From: Penicillus capitatus
Taxonomy: Eukaryota > Chlorophyta
Length of the DNA stretch: 64,000 nucleotides
NCBI GenBank assembly: GCA_965649825.1
Contig: OZ287694.1
Span: forward strand, 992,001-1,056,000
Reading direction: 5' to 3'
The position numbers were made by a program, and so were the translations under genes. Under the pieces are notes generated by a model, which saw only the letters and a list, made by a program, of their open reading frames with translations, was not told the origin of the DNA and did not search any database. Positions 20,736 through 32,305 of the stretch are shown here, in pieces (positions within the stretch are counted from its first letter, which is position 1; every line of letters begins with the position of its first letter).

Positions 20736-23700
20736 TCAATTCAAGAATCCACGGCAGTTCGGTGCTCCACAATTGCAGATGAGTTTATTTTCTTCGACCT
20801 CTTCCTTGAAACGGTAGTCATATGTCAGCTCCTGTCCAGCTGTGATATCGTAGCGGGCAAAGAAGCAGAGGTGATGTCGACCATCGACCTGGATATCTTT
20901 GCAGTACATACACGGCTCGCAGCAGTGATTGATGAAACGGGCGATGGAACCCTTGACGGTTGCATCGATAATGAAGGAATCGTTCACGTGAAACAGATAG
21001 CAGTCTTTCTGGTTTTCCCTAAGGAACCAAACAGAGATGCGGCAGGAGGTCATCACGAACGGCACGAGATGCAGACCGGTAACGCTGCTCGCGCATGTCG
21101 GCGACGGCAGGAGTAACGATTTCACCCTTGTATTCGATGATCATTTCATCCTGTCGGTGATTGACCAGAGCAAAGAGACCCCATCCGTGAATACCAGACT
21201 ACGCATACGGCGCTTCTCAGGCAGGTGGTGTAGAGAGGCAAGGTCGCTCACCTTTCCGAAGGCGACGCGTTGGTCTTCTGTCTCGTTGCATTGCCGCAAC
21301 TGGATTTTCCACTTGGCTGTCTTGCACATGATCTCACTCTGAGTGGATGCAGTGTTGGTTGTTCCTTCCTGCTGTGTCTGCAGATGGCGAAGCCAATCAT
21401 GTACACTCCAGCACTTCGAGGCCGGGATTTCGTGTGGCATATGGCGTGTAATGCCGCCCACAATTTGAGGCACAGCTCTCACGTATGCCCGTTTCCCGTA
21501 CCTTGAGAAAACAGACAGACAACACGTCAATTGGTAGTGGCTGGCAACCAGGGATCGTGCATGCCTGATGCCTGGACCATGTGCCCTCAGAGCGGCCAGC
21601 GTCGTGGCAGGCTGCCATTTTTCCACTCTTCTAGAATCCTCCTTCTCCATGCGTCCAGTGAGATTACACTGAGAAGCACGACGCCTCGACTGTCTGCAAA
21701 CAATGCACTGACATCCCGCTTGATGTCTCTGTTTTCGGTGCTTTGGCGCCAACCAACTGATATCTCCCACTCGAGATGCACGTGATCTCTGAAACATGCT
21801 TGAACGAGAGGTCATTCTTCGTTGGCGCACATTTTTGCTGCTCTCTGGCAAACAGCCACTTCGAATAAGCCATTCGCCCAAAGTCATCATGCCACTGCCA
21901 TCTGGTTTCTTCACCTTGATACTGTTCTTCCATTTCTTGGCGGCTCCTTTGCCAGCAGCCCGTTCAAAATCTCTCGGTGTCATTCGCAGCCCTTGATCCG
22001 AGAGAATCATTTTCTCCTTGACCAAGAACGTCGCGCTGAATTCTTTGCAGAAAACTTCGATTCTCTCTGGCAGTTCAGTGGACGAGACGACGGGTTCTTG
22101 TTCCTCCTCCATCTGCTGCGAACTCGAATCGGGTTGCGGTCTCCGGAGCGTGAACAGGGATTCCTCTGCATTCCATGCCACCTGCTCTGAATTCAGATCG
22201 ATCCATTCTTCATGCCCATCCTCAAAAGCGACACAGTGATCACCATTCGTCTCTCTGTATCGCATAATGGTTCCCTGAATACACTGGGAGCAACTTCCGG
22301 CCCTCCATGCCGCAATGTTCTTTCCAAGGATCTCTGCTCCGTACGGTTTGGTGTAATCAACTTTGTACTCTCCTTCGGAAACGTTCTCGTCTGATGGATC
22401 GACTTCTTCAAAGAACGGCGATTCCATCTCCATTTCGTCTTCATGACCCGCATCGGAATGAAGATTGGTCGTATCCATATTGTGATCTCCGATGGATTCT
22501 GGCAGTTCTTTGTCGCTCGAAGCCTCAGAACAGAACATCTGCAGGGTAGCACGAAAGGACAGTCTTTGTGTATGCGTGGTCGGGGGCAATACCTGTTCAG
22601 ACAGAGGAGAGGCCTCACGCGCAGCATCTTCTGATAGAATATCTCCTGCGCTCGGTGACACATCTCGCATTGTCTCTTCTCGCGTCGACGGTGTGTGCAT
22701 GGTGTCATGTGCGGTGTCTTCTGGAGCAGCATCCCCTTCTTCTGTATGATCCTCTTCGGGCTGTTCGTCGCCTAAGAACAACAAAGATGTGACATTCAAT
22801 GGCAGACCATGGCAATGACGTGCAATACTGACCACAGATGGAGTCGACTATTCGTGATAGCACTCCTGATACTTGGTTCTTGACATGTACATCATATGCT
22901 TCGTGATCTTGATAGTTTTCTCTCAGTGCAAACAGCATCTTGCGATCTAGACTCACTCTCGACAGCCACATCTGATGCACGTCACTTCTAAGAAGATGAT
23001 TATGCTTCGAGAGGCAACGTACACTCATTTGCATTTCTGCTGTTTTTGTTTCTTCATTGACGTACCACAGACTCGATTTCCATTTCTTTGCGTCGCCTCT
23101 TCCGCATAGTGTCTCAAAACGAGCGGCCGGGATGAGAGCGTCCTGATGTAAGACTCTCTGACACCGAACATGAAACATGCCGCGCATGCCATTGCATTCC
23201 ACAGGCACTGTCTCCGGGACGCCTTTGGGCAATGGCATCAATTCCACCTGTCGTCAGTCACATCAGGATGCATCTGGTCTGCGGCAGAAAGGGTCATACT
23301 GGAAGAAGGGCATCGGTGTCATTTTCATCCAGCTTCATGAGTTTGTTCCTGCTGCGACGATATGGACCTTTTGTCCGTCGCTTGCGAAATCGAGGAATGA
23401 TCTGCGGATCGATCGGTGTACCATCTGGATGGACATAGTTTCCGAAATCGTCCATCTTTGGTCTCAGCGGAATCCAGAATGCCTTAACTGACCCATAGCC
23501 TGATCCTGAACCGTGAGACTTGCGCTCCCATTCTCCTATGGGCTGCACCACACCGTTCGGCAATGATAGCGATACATCGAATGATACCTGGGCACGGGCA
23601 CACCCTGCTTGAGGGACAGAGACACCAACAGCTCGAGCTTCTGGATAGGGCTGGCGATTGAAAAGCATCCCTGGAGTGTCTTCTTCATGATCGAAGGCCA

Positions 23701-26300
23701 ACTTGATCCCAGAGAGCTCTGGATGTGGTGCTGCATGTCGTGGACAGTAGGTGATCAAATCCAAAGGTCCTGCTGGTCCTTGTGGCCCATCCTTCATTTC
23801 CATATGCATTCCGGCAATCCGTGCACACAGAGGATGGTAAGATGTGTAACATGCCGTGCATTGAATCTTCGCACCCATCTTCTGTTTGCAGAAGTGACAG
23901 TTCAACTCCCACCTCTCCTTCTGAATGCATTCAATTCTGGACACAGGCTCCATTTTCATAGGATTCGTAACCGTCACCTGAACACAGGATACTTGATTGC
24001 ATTCATCAAAAAAGCAATCGAGTGTGACCTCTGGGATCCATTGCATGCATGCGACATGACACCACAGCCCTGGAATGGTTGTGGGTTTGCGAGCGCCCTC
24101 AGCAATGGGGCACAGACAGCACTCGGCATTCTCCGTTCCTTGTGCCCGACAGACATTGCACAGCCAGACTTCATCATTGGAGACCTTCTCATGTACACCA
24201 TAGCACGTCTGATGAACCGTGATGCCACACTTGTCACACGAAATCAACTGATCACAGTCATAATCCACATCCGCATCACAGACACTACAACGATCTCCTG
24301 CATACTTGACCTGATCATCACCTCACTCATTAAACAATAGAAGGCATCGGAAGACGGACGTGGATTTTTATGTAGCCCCCTACGCGGACTTGATCCCATG
24401 GCTTGACTTCCGATTGGTGAGAGCGCTCAAATTCTGCGAAACTGGAACTGGAGTATGCTGACTGCCTCTTGGTGGATCGGCTTCCGTCTCTCTTGCGACT
24501 GGAGACTGGGACACGTGTGACGAGTTCGTCGATGCCTTTCATGACAAACCATCTGCCCAGAGGAAGAGGGGGATCGCTGAGTGACACTTCAGGAACACCT
24601 CCAGGGCGAATGCGCACGGACGCTTTCCATTTCTTGGCGGATCCTGCACCGCAGTGCTGTTCAAAGTGGGTAGCTGTGAAGATCCGTTCGCTTTCTGGTT
24701 TCTCTGAACATTCATTACAGGCACAAATGACTCTCTGCTCTCCAAACAGAAACGTCCCTGCGATTCCATTGCATTCCACTGAAATCTCTCTCTGTATCTG
24801 GAGATCGTCTAGTGACATGAGACCCGATTCAACGCCTCCAGAAAGCGAAAGGCTCGGAAGATGCGGAGAGCCGCCGCCGCCAATTCTCGCAGATGGCAAT
24901 GGTCGTTCCTTATGCTCATCTGGCGGCGCAGACTTTGTAAAGAGTGCGGAATCTTCTACATTTGGCCCGACTCTGCGAGAATCTGCTGCTCGGATGGTTG
25001 TTCTCTTGTGTAACGTCGCCATTTTAATGTACTTCTTCCTGGAACTACCTTCTGCCATTCGAGCACCTATACCACCACACGCTCATCTGCTGCTATCTCT
25101 GGGATGGGCGGACGAGGAGTACTGCTCTTGTGAAAATGTAACATTGTGTTACTGAATTCGCGTTGCACGATGCTATAGAGCTGATTGCATTCGTCTGTGG
25201 TGGCCGAGGTCTCTGTCTCTTCTTTGATCTGTGTTCCAGAATCGTCCAGCGTCCCCATTTTCATCAATGGCAACTCGCGACGGTAGTCATCAATAAATTG
25301 TTTCTGTTCCTGTGCTTCTATACCTCTCGAACGACAATTTGGACAGAAATACACACATGCGCGATTCGCCGCTTCTGCCTGCAACGCAATGCTCTCCACA
25401 ATACCTCCATAAAGAACGGCCTTACGCGTGATGGTACAATGGCCAGGATATCACACTCGACATGCACACGGTGTGCACATTTGCTGCACGCAACGAAGAG
25501 ATCTTCACAGTCTTCATGGCAGATACAGCACAAACCTAGTATCTGGACACACACATCTCAAGCACATCGGTCGATGGTATCATCCATTGTTAGGCATCTT
25601 ACATTGCGGGACACACTCGATGGCCTCTGTCGACGCAACGGTGCGACAGGCGTCCGCATTTCGGTTCCCTAAACATCACGCCTACGTGATACAGCGTCGG
25701 ATCCTGTAACCGTACGTCATGCATCGGAATCGATCCAGGACGCTGATCTTGTACAGCCTTCTGCCCCTGGGAAGCTCTCGCATTCAAAATCATCGCAAAC
25801 GCACAGAGCAACGAACCCACTTCGATGATCGCAGTCTTGAAAGCCGTTTCTTCTTTTCGGTTGACTTCCTGTCTCTATCGCAATCGCAAGTGTGAGAGAC
25901 ATGTGTGCCATTCATCGCTAGACAGCAAATCGATGTATCGAACCTGCATAGTTTCGAGGTTGTCTTCCCACGGACGAATGTCCCTTTCTTCTCTGCAATA
26001 CCAGTCCCGCGTCATATTCTGCTCAAAGAACACGAGACGCTACAGTGAGCAGAGTCTGTGTGCTGGGCATACGGATTTGCTCGAGGGTCCATAAAACATC
26101 AAACAAACACGTCCACTCACGGCTGAACGGCGCAACGATGGCGGGGCGTCACGTTCCACGTCGGCTACAATCGCCTGCACAAACATACTCTCTCGCTCGC
26201 GTCTGACGTTGCCGTCGAAGGATCGCTGTACAGGCCAGTAGACATTTCGATGAAACGCGTTTTTTGCCCAGACAACCTCTCCAGGTGCAAAGCGCGACAT
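20736..26300 (-). CDS. ATX-like: trithorax/ATX-type SET histone methyltransferase with three SAND-like modules
   Basis: Large multi-exon chromatin regulator, probably a histone H3K4 methyltransferase. N to C: a PWWP domain split by an intron ([19 protein letters not shown] at 26300-26140, then [14 protein letters not shown] and DIRPW at about 26030-25960); a PHD finger ([18 protein letters not shown], 25554-25340); SAND-like module 1 ([33 protein letters not shown]; 24785-24542); a PHD-knuckle-extended-PHD unit ([32 protein letters not shown]; 24290-23700); SAND-like 2 ([26 protein letters not shown]; 23208-23020); a Tudor-like stretch (22334-22169); SAND-like 3 ([18 protein letters not shown]; 22064-21869); a Cys-rich [13 protein letters not shown]; then SET ([34 protein letters not shown]) and post-SET ([13 protein letters not shown]). 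The canonical NHSCxPNC motif is altered. Exact exon borders in the middle are not all fixed. Start at 26300 precedes PWWP directly. Confidence 0.85.
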
Positions 26301-26391
26301 CGCCGTATCGATTCCCTCTTGCTGATGCGACGGGCGATGCGACCCCTCAGGTTCTAATGCTCATTGGCCTTTTGAACGAAGCCCTGTGTCG
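26301..26391. promoter_or_regulatory. 91-bp divergent intergenic region (ATX-like / cysteine synthase)
   Basis: The start codons of the SET-domain gene (minus) and the cysteine synthase gene (plus) are 91 bp apart. Both promoters and 5' leaders must lie here or overlap the first exons. No clear TATA element was seen. The boundary depends on my choice of the upstream cysteine-synthase start at 26392. Confidence 0.45.
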
Positions 26392-27813
26392 ATGGTGAAG
26401 ACGACGCCGCGTGCTTTAACGGATTGCATTCCGACCGTCGCCTCGTCTTCATATCCCAACCGTCCTGCACGTTGTGTTCGGGCACACGCCTCCCCCTCCT
26501 CCGTGGAGATCGAAATTGCGCGTACGCGCGTTTGAGACGTGTGTTTGTTTGTTCGTGTAGCACCGAATCCGACAGGCACAACCGAACGCTGCGCGACGCC
26601 TGACGACGGTCGCCGTATCGACTGCTGATACTAGTGTCGGAATGAAAATCGCTAAAGATGTCACGGAACTCATCGGTTGGGTGTTGCCAAAAGATCCGAT
26701 GACGATACGCCCTATGATTTATAGGAAACACGCCGCTTGTTTACCTGAACCGCGTGACTGACGGTTGCGGAGCCAAGGTGGCGGCGAAACTCGAGAGCAT
26801 GGAACCCTGCTCGAGTGTCAAAGACAGGTAGATAATCCACTCCATCTCCAATCCCGCTTCATTTCTGTACCACTGTGTCAGAATTGGCTACTCCATGATT
26901 CAATCGGCAGAAGAAGCAGGAAAGATCAAACCAGGCGTGGTGTGTGAGATCTTTATGTACTTGGTGATGATGATGTGACATTTGTGTGATATCAGACCAC
27001 ATTGGTGGAACCGACAAGTGGAAACACAGGCATTGCTCTTGCATTCATTGCGGCCGCCAAAGGTTACAAGCTCATCTTGACGATGCCATCTTCGATGTCC
27101 GTCGAGAGAAGAATTTTGTTAAGAGCTTTTGGAGCTCAATTGGTTCTCACGGATCCAGCCAAAGGAATGAAAGTGTGACCAGATATAAGAGTGCCGAACC
27201 TCTTAACCCCTGCATCGCTGTCTAGGGAGCTGTTGCCAAAGCCGAAGAAATCGCTGCCAATACACCAGACTCACACGTTCTACAACAGTTTGAGAATCCA
27301 AACAACCCCCGTATTCATTACGAGACCACAGGCCCCGAGATCTGGGAGGGTACAGAAGGCAAAGTCGATGTCTTCGTTTCAGGAGTGGGAACGGGAGGGA
27401 CGATCAGTGGAGCCGGCAAATATCTCAAAGAGAAAAATCCAGCCATTCACGTTGTTGCCGTCGAGCCCACAGAATCTCCCGTTCTCTCTGGCGGCAGTCC
27501 CGGCCCACACAAGATCCAAGGCATCGGAGCTGGATTTATCCCTGGCATCCTGGACACAAAGATCTACAACGAAGTTATTCAAGTGTCCTCAGAGGATTCC
27601 ATTGACATGGCGCGTCGTCTGGCATTGGAAGAGGGACTCTTTGTCGGTATCTCCTCCGGTGCGGCAGTGGCGGCTGCTCTGCAGATGGCCAAGCGTCCCG
27701 AGATGGAAGGCAAGTTGGTTGTCTGCATCATTCCCAGCTTCGGCGAGCGCTATCTCTCTTCTGTCCTCTTCCAGTCCATTCGCGAAGAGGCCCAGCGCAT
27801 GACATTTGAATAA
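26392..27813 (+). CDS. OASTL/CYSK: cysteine synthase (O-acetylserine(thiol)lyase), organelle-targeted
   Basis: PLP enzyme that makes cysteine from O-acetylserine and sulfide. Six exons (26392-26502, 26561-26675, 26725-26827, 26882-26939, 26996-27172, 27226-27813) total 1152 nt, giving 383 aa. The core matches plant OASTLs: [21 protein letters not shown]-lysine in [12 protein letters not shown], substrate loop [46 protein letters not shown] and [14 protein letters not shown]. The match starts at MKIAKDV. Upstream, an exon opening [14 protein letters not shown] joins through a 58-nt intron to give about 60 extra Ser/Ala/Arg-rich residues, typical of a plastid or mitochondrial presequence. If that exon is not used, the start would be the internal Met at 26642 and the enzyme cytosolic. 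The next gene starts within 15-72 bp. Confidence 0.88.
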
Positions 27814-27884
27814 GACCATCATCACGAATGAGAATATTGGACACACACTGCTTGAACGCTCATTGTTTTGAATCAAACGTTCTC

Positions 27885-29651
27885 ATGTTGTCTAAGCGAC
27901 TATTGAGTGATACAGAGAATCTTGTGCAGGAGAGCTTGGAGGGGTTGTGCATTGCGGCCCCTCACCTGCGTCTCTTGGACGGCTTTCCTCATTTCAAAGT
28001 CGCACTCGACGCGGAACACAACCGACACCGCCACGTGGCATTAATTTCGGGTGGCGGGAGTGGACATGAACCCGCCTTTGCCGGCTACGTTGGTACAGGA
28101 ATGCTGACCGCCGCCGTCTGCGGAGATATCTACGCCGCACCATCGGCAGAAGCGATCCTGTCCGCCATCCGTAGCGTCACTGGCGATGCGGGATGTCTTC
28201 TCCTGCCGATAAACTACACGGGAGACCGTCTGAATTTCGAGAAGGCGCAGGAGAGAGCACGGGCGTTGGGATATTGCGTCGAGACGGTTCTCATTGACGA
28301 CGATTGCGCTGTGGTGGACACAGGTTCTGTTGGACGGCGCGGTCTGGCAGGATCAGTTCTCTTGATCAAACTCGTGGGGGCCCTTGCGCAGAGGGGAGGG
28401 TCGCTGAATGCATTGACTGCGTTTGCTCAGAAAGCTGTGCGCAATTTGGGTACGATGGGCATCGGTTTGGATACCTGTGCTCTTCCTGGAGAACCGCGGT
28501 CGGCCTCCCGACTGCAACCGGATGAAATTGAGCTCGGACTTGGCATTCACGGGGAACCCGGTGTCCAGAAGATGCAAGATGTATCCTTGGACAGCGCTGT
28601 TGAGAAAATGGTCCGTTCCGTTACATCCTATCTACCATCTCCTTTCGTCAAGGACTCCAAAGTCGGCGTTCTGGTCAACAACTTAGGCGGAATGGCCGTG
28701 ATCGATCTCAACGTTATTGGTAAGCGAACTGTGCAGACGCTGAGAGAAAAGTGTGACCTTGACGTCGATTTCATGCTCGCTGGGACATTCATGACGTCTG
28801 TGTCTGTGGCGGGATTCTCCATCACTCTGTTGAAAATGGAAGAGGAGGAGGAGAACGAGAAGTATATCGATTTGTTGAATGCGTCGACGGCGGCAGTGGC
28901 GTGGACACCGAAGCACATCTCTCCGTTTCGCCCGCAGCCAAAAATTCCACTGCCGTTCGCTGCAGAAGAAGAATATGTGGCCGAAGCATTGACGCCCTTG
29001 GGCAGTATTCATCGCAGATGTGTCGAAGCAGTGGTCGACTGCATGATCGCCAAGGAAGAGATCTTGAACGATTGGGATCGGCAAGTCGGAGATGGAGATT
29101 GTGGCTCGACACTTGCCAATGCCTGCAAAGCCATCCGCACAGACATGGACAGCGCTTATCCCTTCAACAGAGCCGTTTCGCTGCTCAGAGCCATTGGCCG
29201 TTCCATTGGACGCGCATCGGGCGGCACCTCAGGCAGTCTCTACCAAACATTGCTATATTCCGCTGCCGATTCCATGGAATCGACACCTGAAGATATGACT
29301 GGCCTTGCTCGATGGGTCCGGGCATTTGAGAGTGGCGTCGAGGCTGTTCAAAAACAAGGTGGAGCACAGACGGGCGATCGAACGATGATTGATGCCCTCG
29401 AGCCGGCATCTCGTGCCCTCTCGTCATCCCTCGATGCGGGTGACACGATAGCGGCAGCTTTACAGAAGACGAGACGTGCCGCGGAGCAAGGTGCCGAGTC
29501 AACACTAGGCATGTTCGCCCGACGCGGCCGGTCGACCTACGTCTCCGCTGAACTCTACGCGTCCACGCCTGACCCTGGAGCAAAGGCTGTTGAATTCTGG
29601 ATCTCTGCCCTCGTGGATTGTCTTCTCACAGAGACCGTCGGGAACAATTAG
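27885..29651 (+). CDS. DAK: dihydroxyacetone kinase / triokinase (DhaK-DhaL fusion)
   Basis: ATP-dependent kinase for dihydroxyacetone and glyceraldehyde. Intronless. The frame is open from an upstream Met at 27828 (607 aa); the Met at 27885 (588 aa) fits the family start better. The DhaK half carries HVALISGGGSGHEPAFAGYV, the GDIYAAPS loop, and the His that binds substrate covalently in LGLGIHGEPGVQ. The DhaL half carries the Mg-ATP aspartates in DRQVGDGDCGSTLANAC, then GRASGGTSGSLY and GDRTMIDALEPA. A poly-Glu linker (MEEEEENEKY) lies before the domain junction. Full-length for eukaryotic DAK/TKFC. It has no introns in an intron-rich neighbourhood, which could reflect retroposition or transfer. 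It follows cysteine synthase by 14-71 bp, so transcription termination of the upstream gene must be tight. Confidence 0.92.
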   Translation: MLSKRLLSDTENLVQESLEGLCIAAPHLRLLDGFPHFKVALDAEHNRHRHVALISGGGSGHEPAFAGYVGTGMLTAAVCGDIYAAPSAEAILSAIRSVTGDAGCLLLPINYTGDRLNFEKAQERARALGYCVETVLIDDDCAVVDTGSVGRRGLAGSVLLIKLVGALAQRGGSLNALTAFAQKAVRNLGTMGIGLDTCALPGEPRSASRLQPDEIELGLGIHGEPGVQKMQDVSLDSAVEKMVRSVTSYLPSPFVKDSKVGVLVNNLGGMAVIDLNVIGKRTVQTLREKCDLDVDFMLAGTFMTSVSVAGFSITLLKMEEEEENEKYIDLLNASTAAVAWTPKHISPFRPQPKIPLPFAAEEEYVAEALTPLGSIHRRCVEAVVDCMIAKEEILNDWDRQVGDGDCGSTLANACKAIRTDMDSAYPFNRAVSLLRAIGRSIGRASGGTSGSLYQTLLYSAADSMESTPEDMTGLARWVRAFESGVEAVQKQGGAQTGDRTMIDALEPASRALSSSLDAGDTIAAALQKTRRAAEQGAESTLGMFARRGRSTYVSAELYASTPDPGAKAVEFWISALVDCLLTETVGNN

Positions 29652-29722
29652 GTCTGCCTGTCTGCCTGTCATCTCTTGTCACAGATCCACTTGTCGATCG
29701 CAGATTTCGCTCGGTGCTTTAA

Positions 29723-32030
29723 ATGGGTGTTCTCGGGTCTGTTGACATTGCCGTTATCATCATTTCCCTCTGTGCTGTCTTCGGTTTGAGTTTGTGGACA
29801 GCGTTCCGTGCGAAACGCATCGGCGATGCCGCGCACGATTATTTTTTGGCCGGAAAGGATGCTCTTTGGTGGCTCATTGCTGCCTCTCTTGTCGCATCCA
29901 ATATCGGCACGGAGCACTTTGTCGGTCAGGCCGGTGCCGCGGCGTATTCGGGTATCGTATTATCGTGGTATGGTACGCCCCACAATCATCTATCGCCGCT
30001 CTCGCCGACGGCAGCCTCTTTTCAGAATGGTGCGCCGCATACTTGGTGCTCTCTTTGGGATGGTTCTTTGCTCCTGTCTATCTTCGCACACAACTGACGA
30101 CCATTCCACAGTTTCTCGAGACGAGATTCAACAAACACTGCAGAGCGCTGTACGTGACGATGCTGATGATCTTATACGTGCTATCGAAGATTGGAACGTC
30201 TGTCTATGCCGGAGCCGTGCTCTTCGACGTCATTCTCGGCTGGTCTCTGTGGAAATCTGTGCCCGTCATTCTCATCAGCACAGCGTTGTACACCATGGGT
30301 GGTGGTCTCAGAGTACGGAACGCGTACTCCTCCTAAGGGATGATGATGCATCAAAGATCTGTTCACTAGACGGTGATGTTCACGGACGCTTTGCAGTTGG
30401 CGATCTTTCTCGTGGGAGGACTGACCGGCACCGTGATATCTCTCAATCTGGTTGGCGGTATTCCGGGACTGTTTGGCAAACTAGAGCGTGCAGGACTCGA
30501 AAACGCACCGCATATGTTCCGTAGCATTGATGATCGAGATTACCCTTGGTCCACTGCCGTCATGTTCTTTATCGTCGCGGCAGCGGCATGCGTCTTAGGC
30601 TGGCCATGATTCTGTGTGTTTTTGTTACGGGTCCTGCTTACTGGTGCATCGATCAGGAGATGGCTCAGCGCGTCTTGGCTGGGAAGAATCTGAGCGAAGT
30701 GCGTCTAGGCACATCCACGGCTGGATTGCTCAAGCTCCTTCCGCCATTCATCACAGGCAATGTCTTTACTTTTCCATTGGCAACGACTAACGGCGTTTCT
30801 TCACCGTCTTCAGTCATCCCTGGCATGATTGCGCGTTCGCTGTTCGAGATGTGCGTGGCAGATCCGGAGAACACTGAATTTCCAGAATGGTGTTCGGCGG
30901 GGTTGGATCAAAGCAAGAACTCAGATCGTGCCTATCCCCTTCTCATCGTCAACAATTTTCCGAGCGGCCTCAAAGTGAGCGGGTTCTTGTTCCAGTCACA
31001 TCATTCCTGATCCATCATCCTTCGGCACAGGGTCTCATGATCGCTTCCTTTCTCGCAGCGATGATGTCATCCATCTCATCCGTTTTCAATTCGGCGGCTA
31101 CTGTGTTCACGTACGATATCTACCAACGCATTTTTGAACCGTCAGGTTTTGAATGACATCTCTACTTGTGCTGGATTCTCAGTAATGCGCCGTAGGTGGA
31201 TCGAATCCATCGAGGTTGACTCTGGTAGGGCGCATCGTGATCTGTGGATTGACGATATTGACATTGTGTTATCTACCCATCATCGAGGCATTGGACAGAG
31301 GCCTTTATGTGGTGGGCTACATGGCCCTATCGCATCTTGCTCCGCCGATTTCGGCCGTTTTCATCTCCGGCATCTTCATAAGAAGCTCAAATGGTCCGGG
31401 TGCACTTGCAGGCTTTGGAGTGGGTTCGTTGATCGGATTGATCCGATTTGTCCTCTCCATTCTTTTCCAGCATCAATGCGACAGTGATTGTGAAGAACAA
31501 ACACAAGTGAGAACGCGTCATCATTCGATCATACAGATAGATTGGTGTCTGCATACTGCTGCAGCATTTGACGTGGTCCAATGTCTTTGTGTGCTTGAAT
31601 TTCAATTACTTTGCCATTCTTCTCATGATCTTCACGATGGGAACGATTTTGATCGTCAGCAGCTTTTACCCACCGACCGATCCCTCTATCCTGAGAAGTG
31701 CGCCTCGCTATACCCGTCTGCCGTTGTCCATTTTCTTTGATCTTGTGGCGATGAAGGCCACACATTCAGATGTCGCGATCTGTCGTTGGCGTGCCCCTCC
31801 GAAGAGCGTTCAGATGAAGAAAACGCTGCAATGTGTGTGCATCTCTGGACACACTTGATGTGACAGCGTGAACCTCTTTGCTGTGCAGGTTACTACTGCC
31901 CGAGAGTTCAGACTCGCTGAAGAAAGAAGATCCCTCCACAGAAGCACAGTTCCTGAAATACTGTCTGGCCATAGCTGTGAGTCTCTTGGCTATTGTTGCC
32001 GTCAACACTTCTTTGATTGTCTTCCGCTGA
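29723..32030 (+). CDS. SLC5/SSS-family sodium:solute symporter (SGLT-like)
   Basis: Na+-coupled transporter of the plasma membrane, with sugar or a related small solute as the likely cargo. Nine exons (29723-29967, 30015-30312, 30370-30548, 30599-30756, 30814-30974, 31031-31145, 31196-31506, 31565-31836, 31889-32030) total 1881 nt, giving 626 aa. SGLT-type motifs appear in order: [127 protein letters not shown] and a last hydrophobic helix ending in SLIVFR. It has a similar number of spans to SLC5 members. One intron (30757-30813) begins with GC instead of GT. Substrate cannot be read from sequence. Confidence 0.9.
30757..30813 (+). other. GC-AG intron in the SLC5 gene
   Basis: Removing these 57 nt joins ...LLPPFIT to VIPGMIAR... 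in frame, exactly as SLC5 relatives read. The donor is G|GCAATG, the acceptor TTCAG, and a CTAAC branch-point-like element lies about 28 nt before the acceptor. The 57 nt are a multiple of three with no stop, so retention would insert 19 residues rather than truncate the protein. Confidence 0.65.
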
Positions 32031-32305
32031 AAACCTCTGCTTTTTTGTTTCCCTGATCTCCTCTTCTTTGTTGAGGGTCAGTTTTTTCGCATTAAGACGA
32101 TGATGCAGGTGCATTCTTGTGCCAATCTCACTCTATCGACTGTAGCATCTTGGGATGTATGTGTCCATACAGTACGGTCGATCGTTTCGAGCACAGAGGG
32201 GTGCATACAGAGTCACCAATTTCATGACCCCGGCGCGCAATGCGTCGGTTGGTTGGAATTGTCACGTCTTGTCTACGGTATCCATACGGTAGGTAGGTCG
32301 TGTCC

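Noticed and set aside
27813-27885. Operon-like or spliced-leader arrangement of cysteine synthase and DAK
   Set aside because: Close spacing alone is not evidence; no leader acceptor or shared transcript can be shown from DNA.
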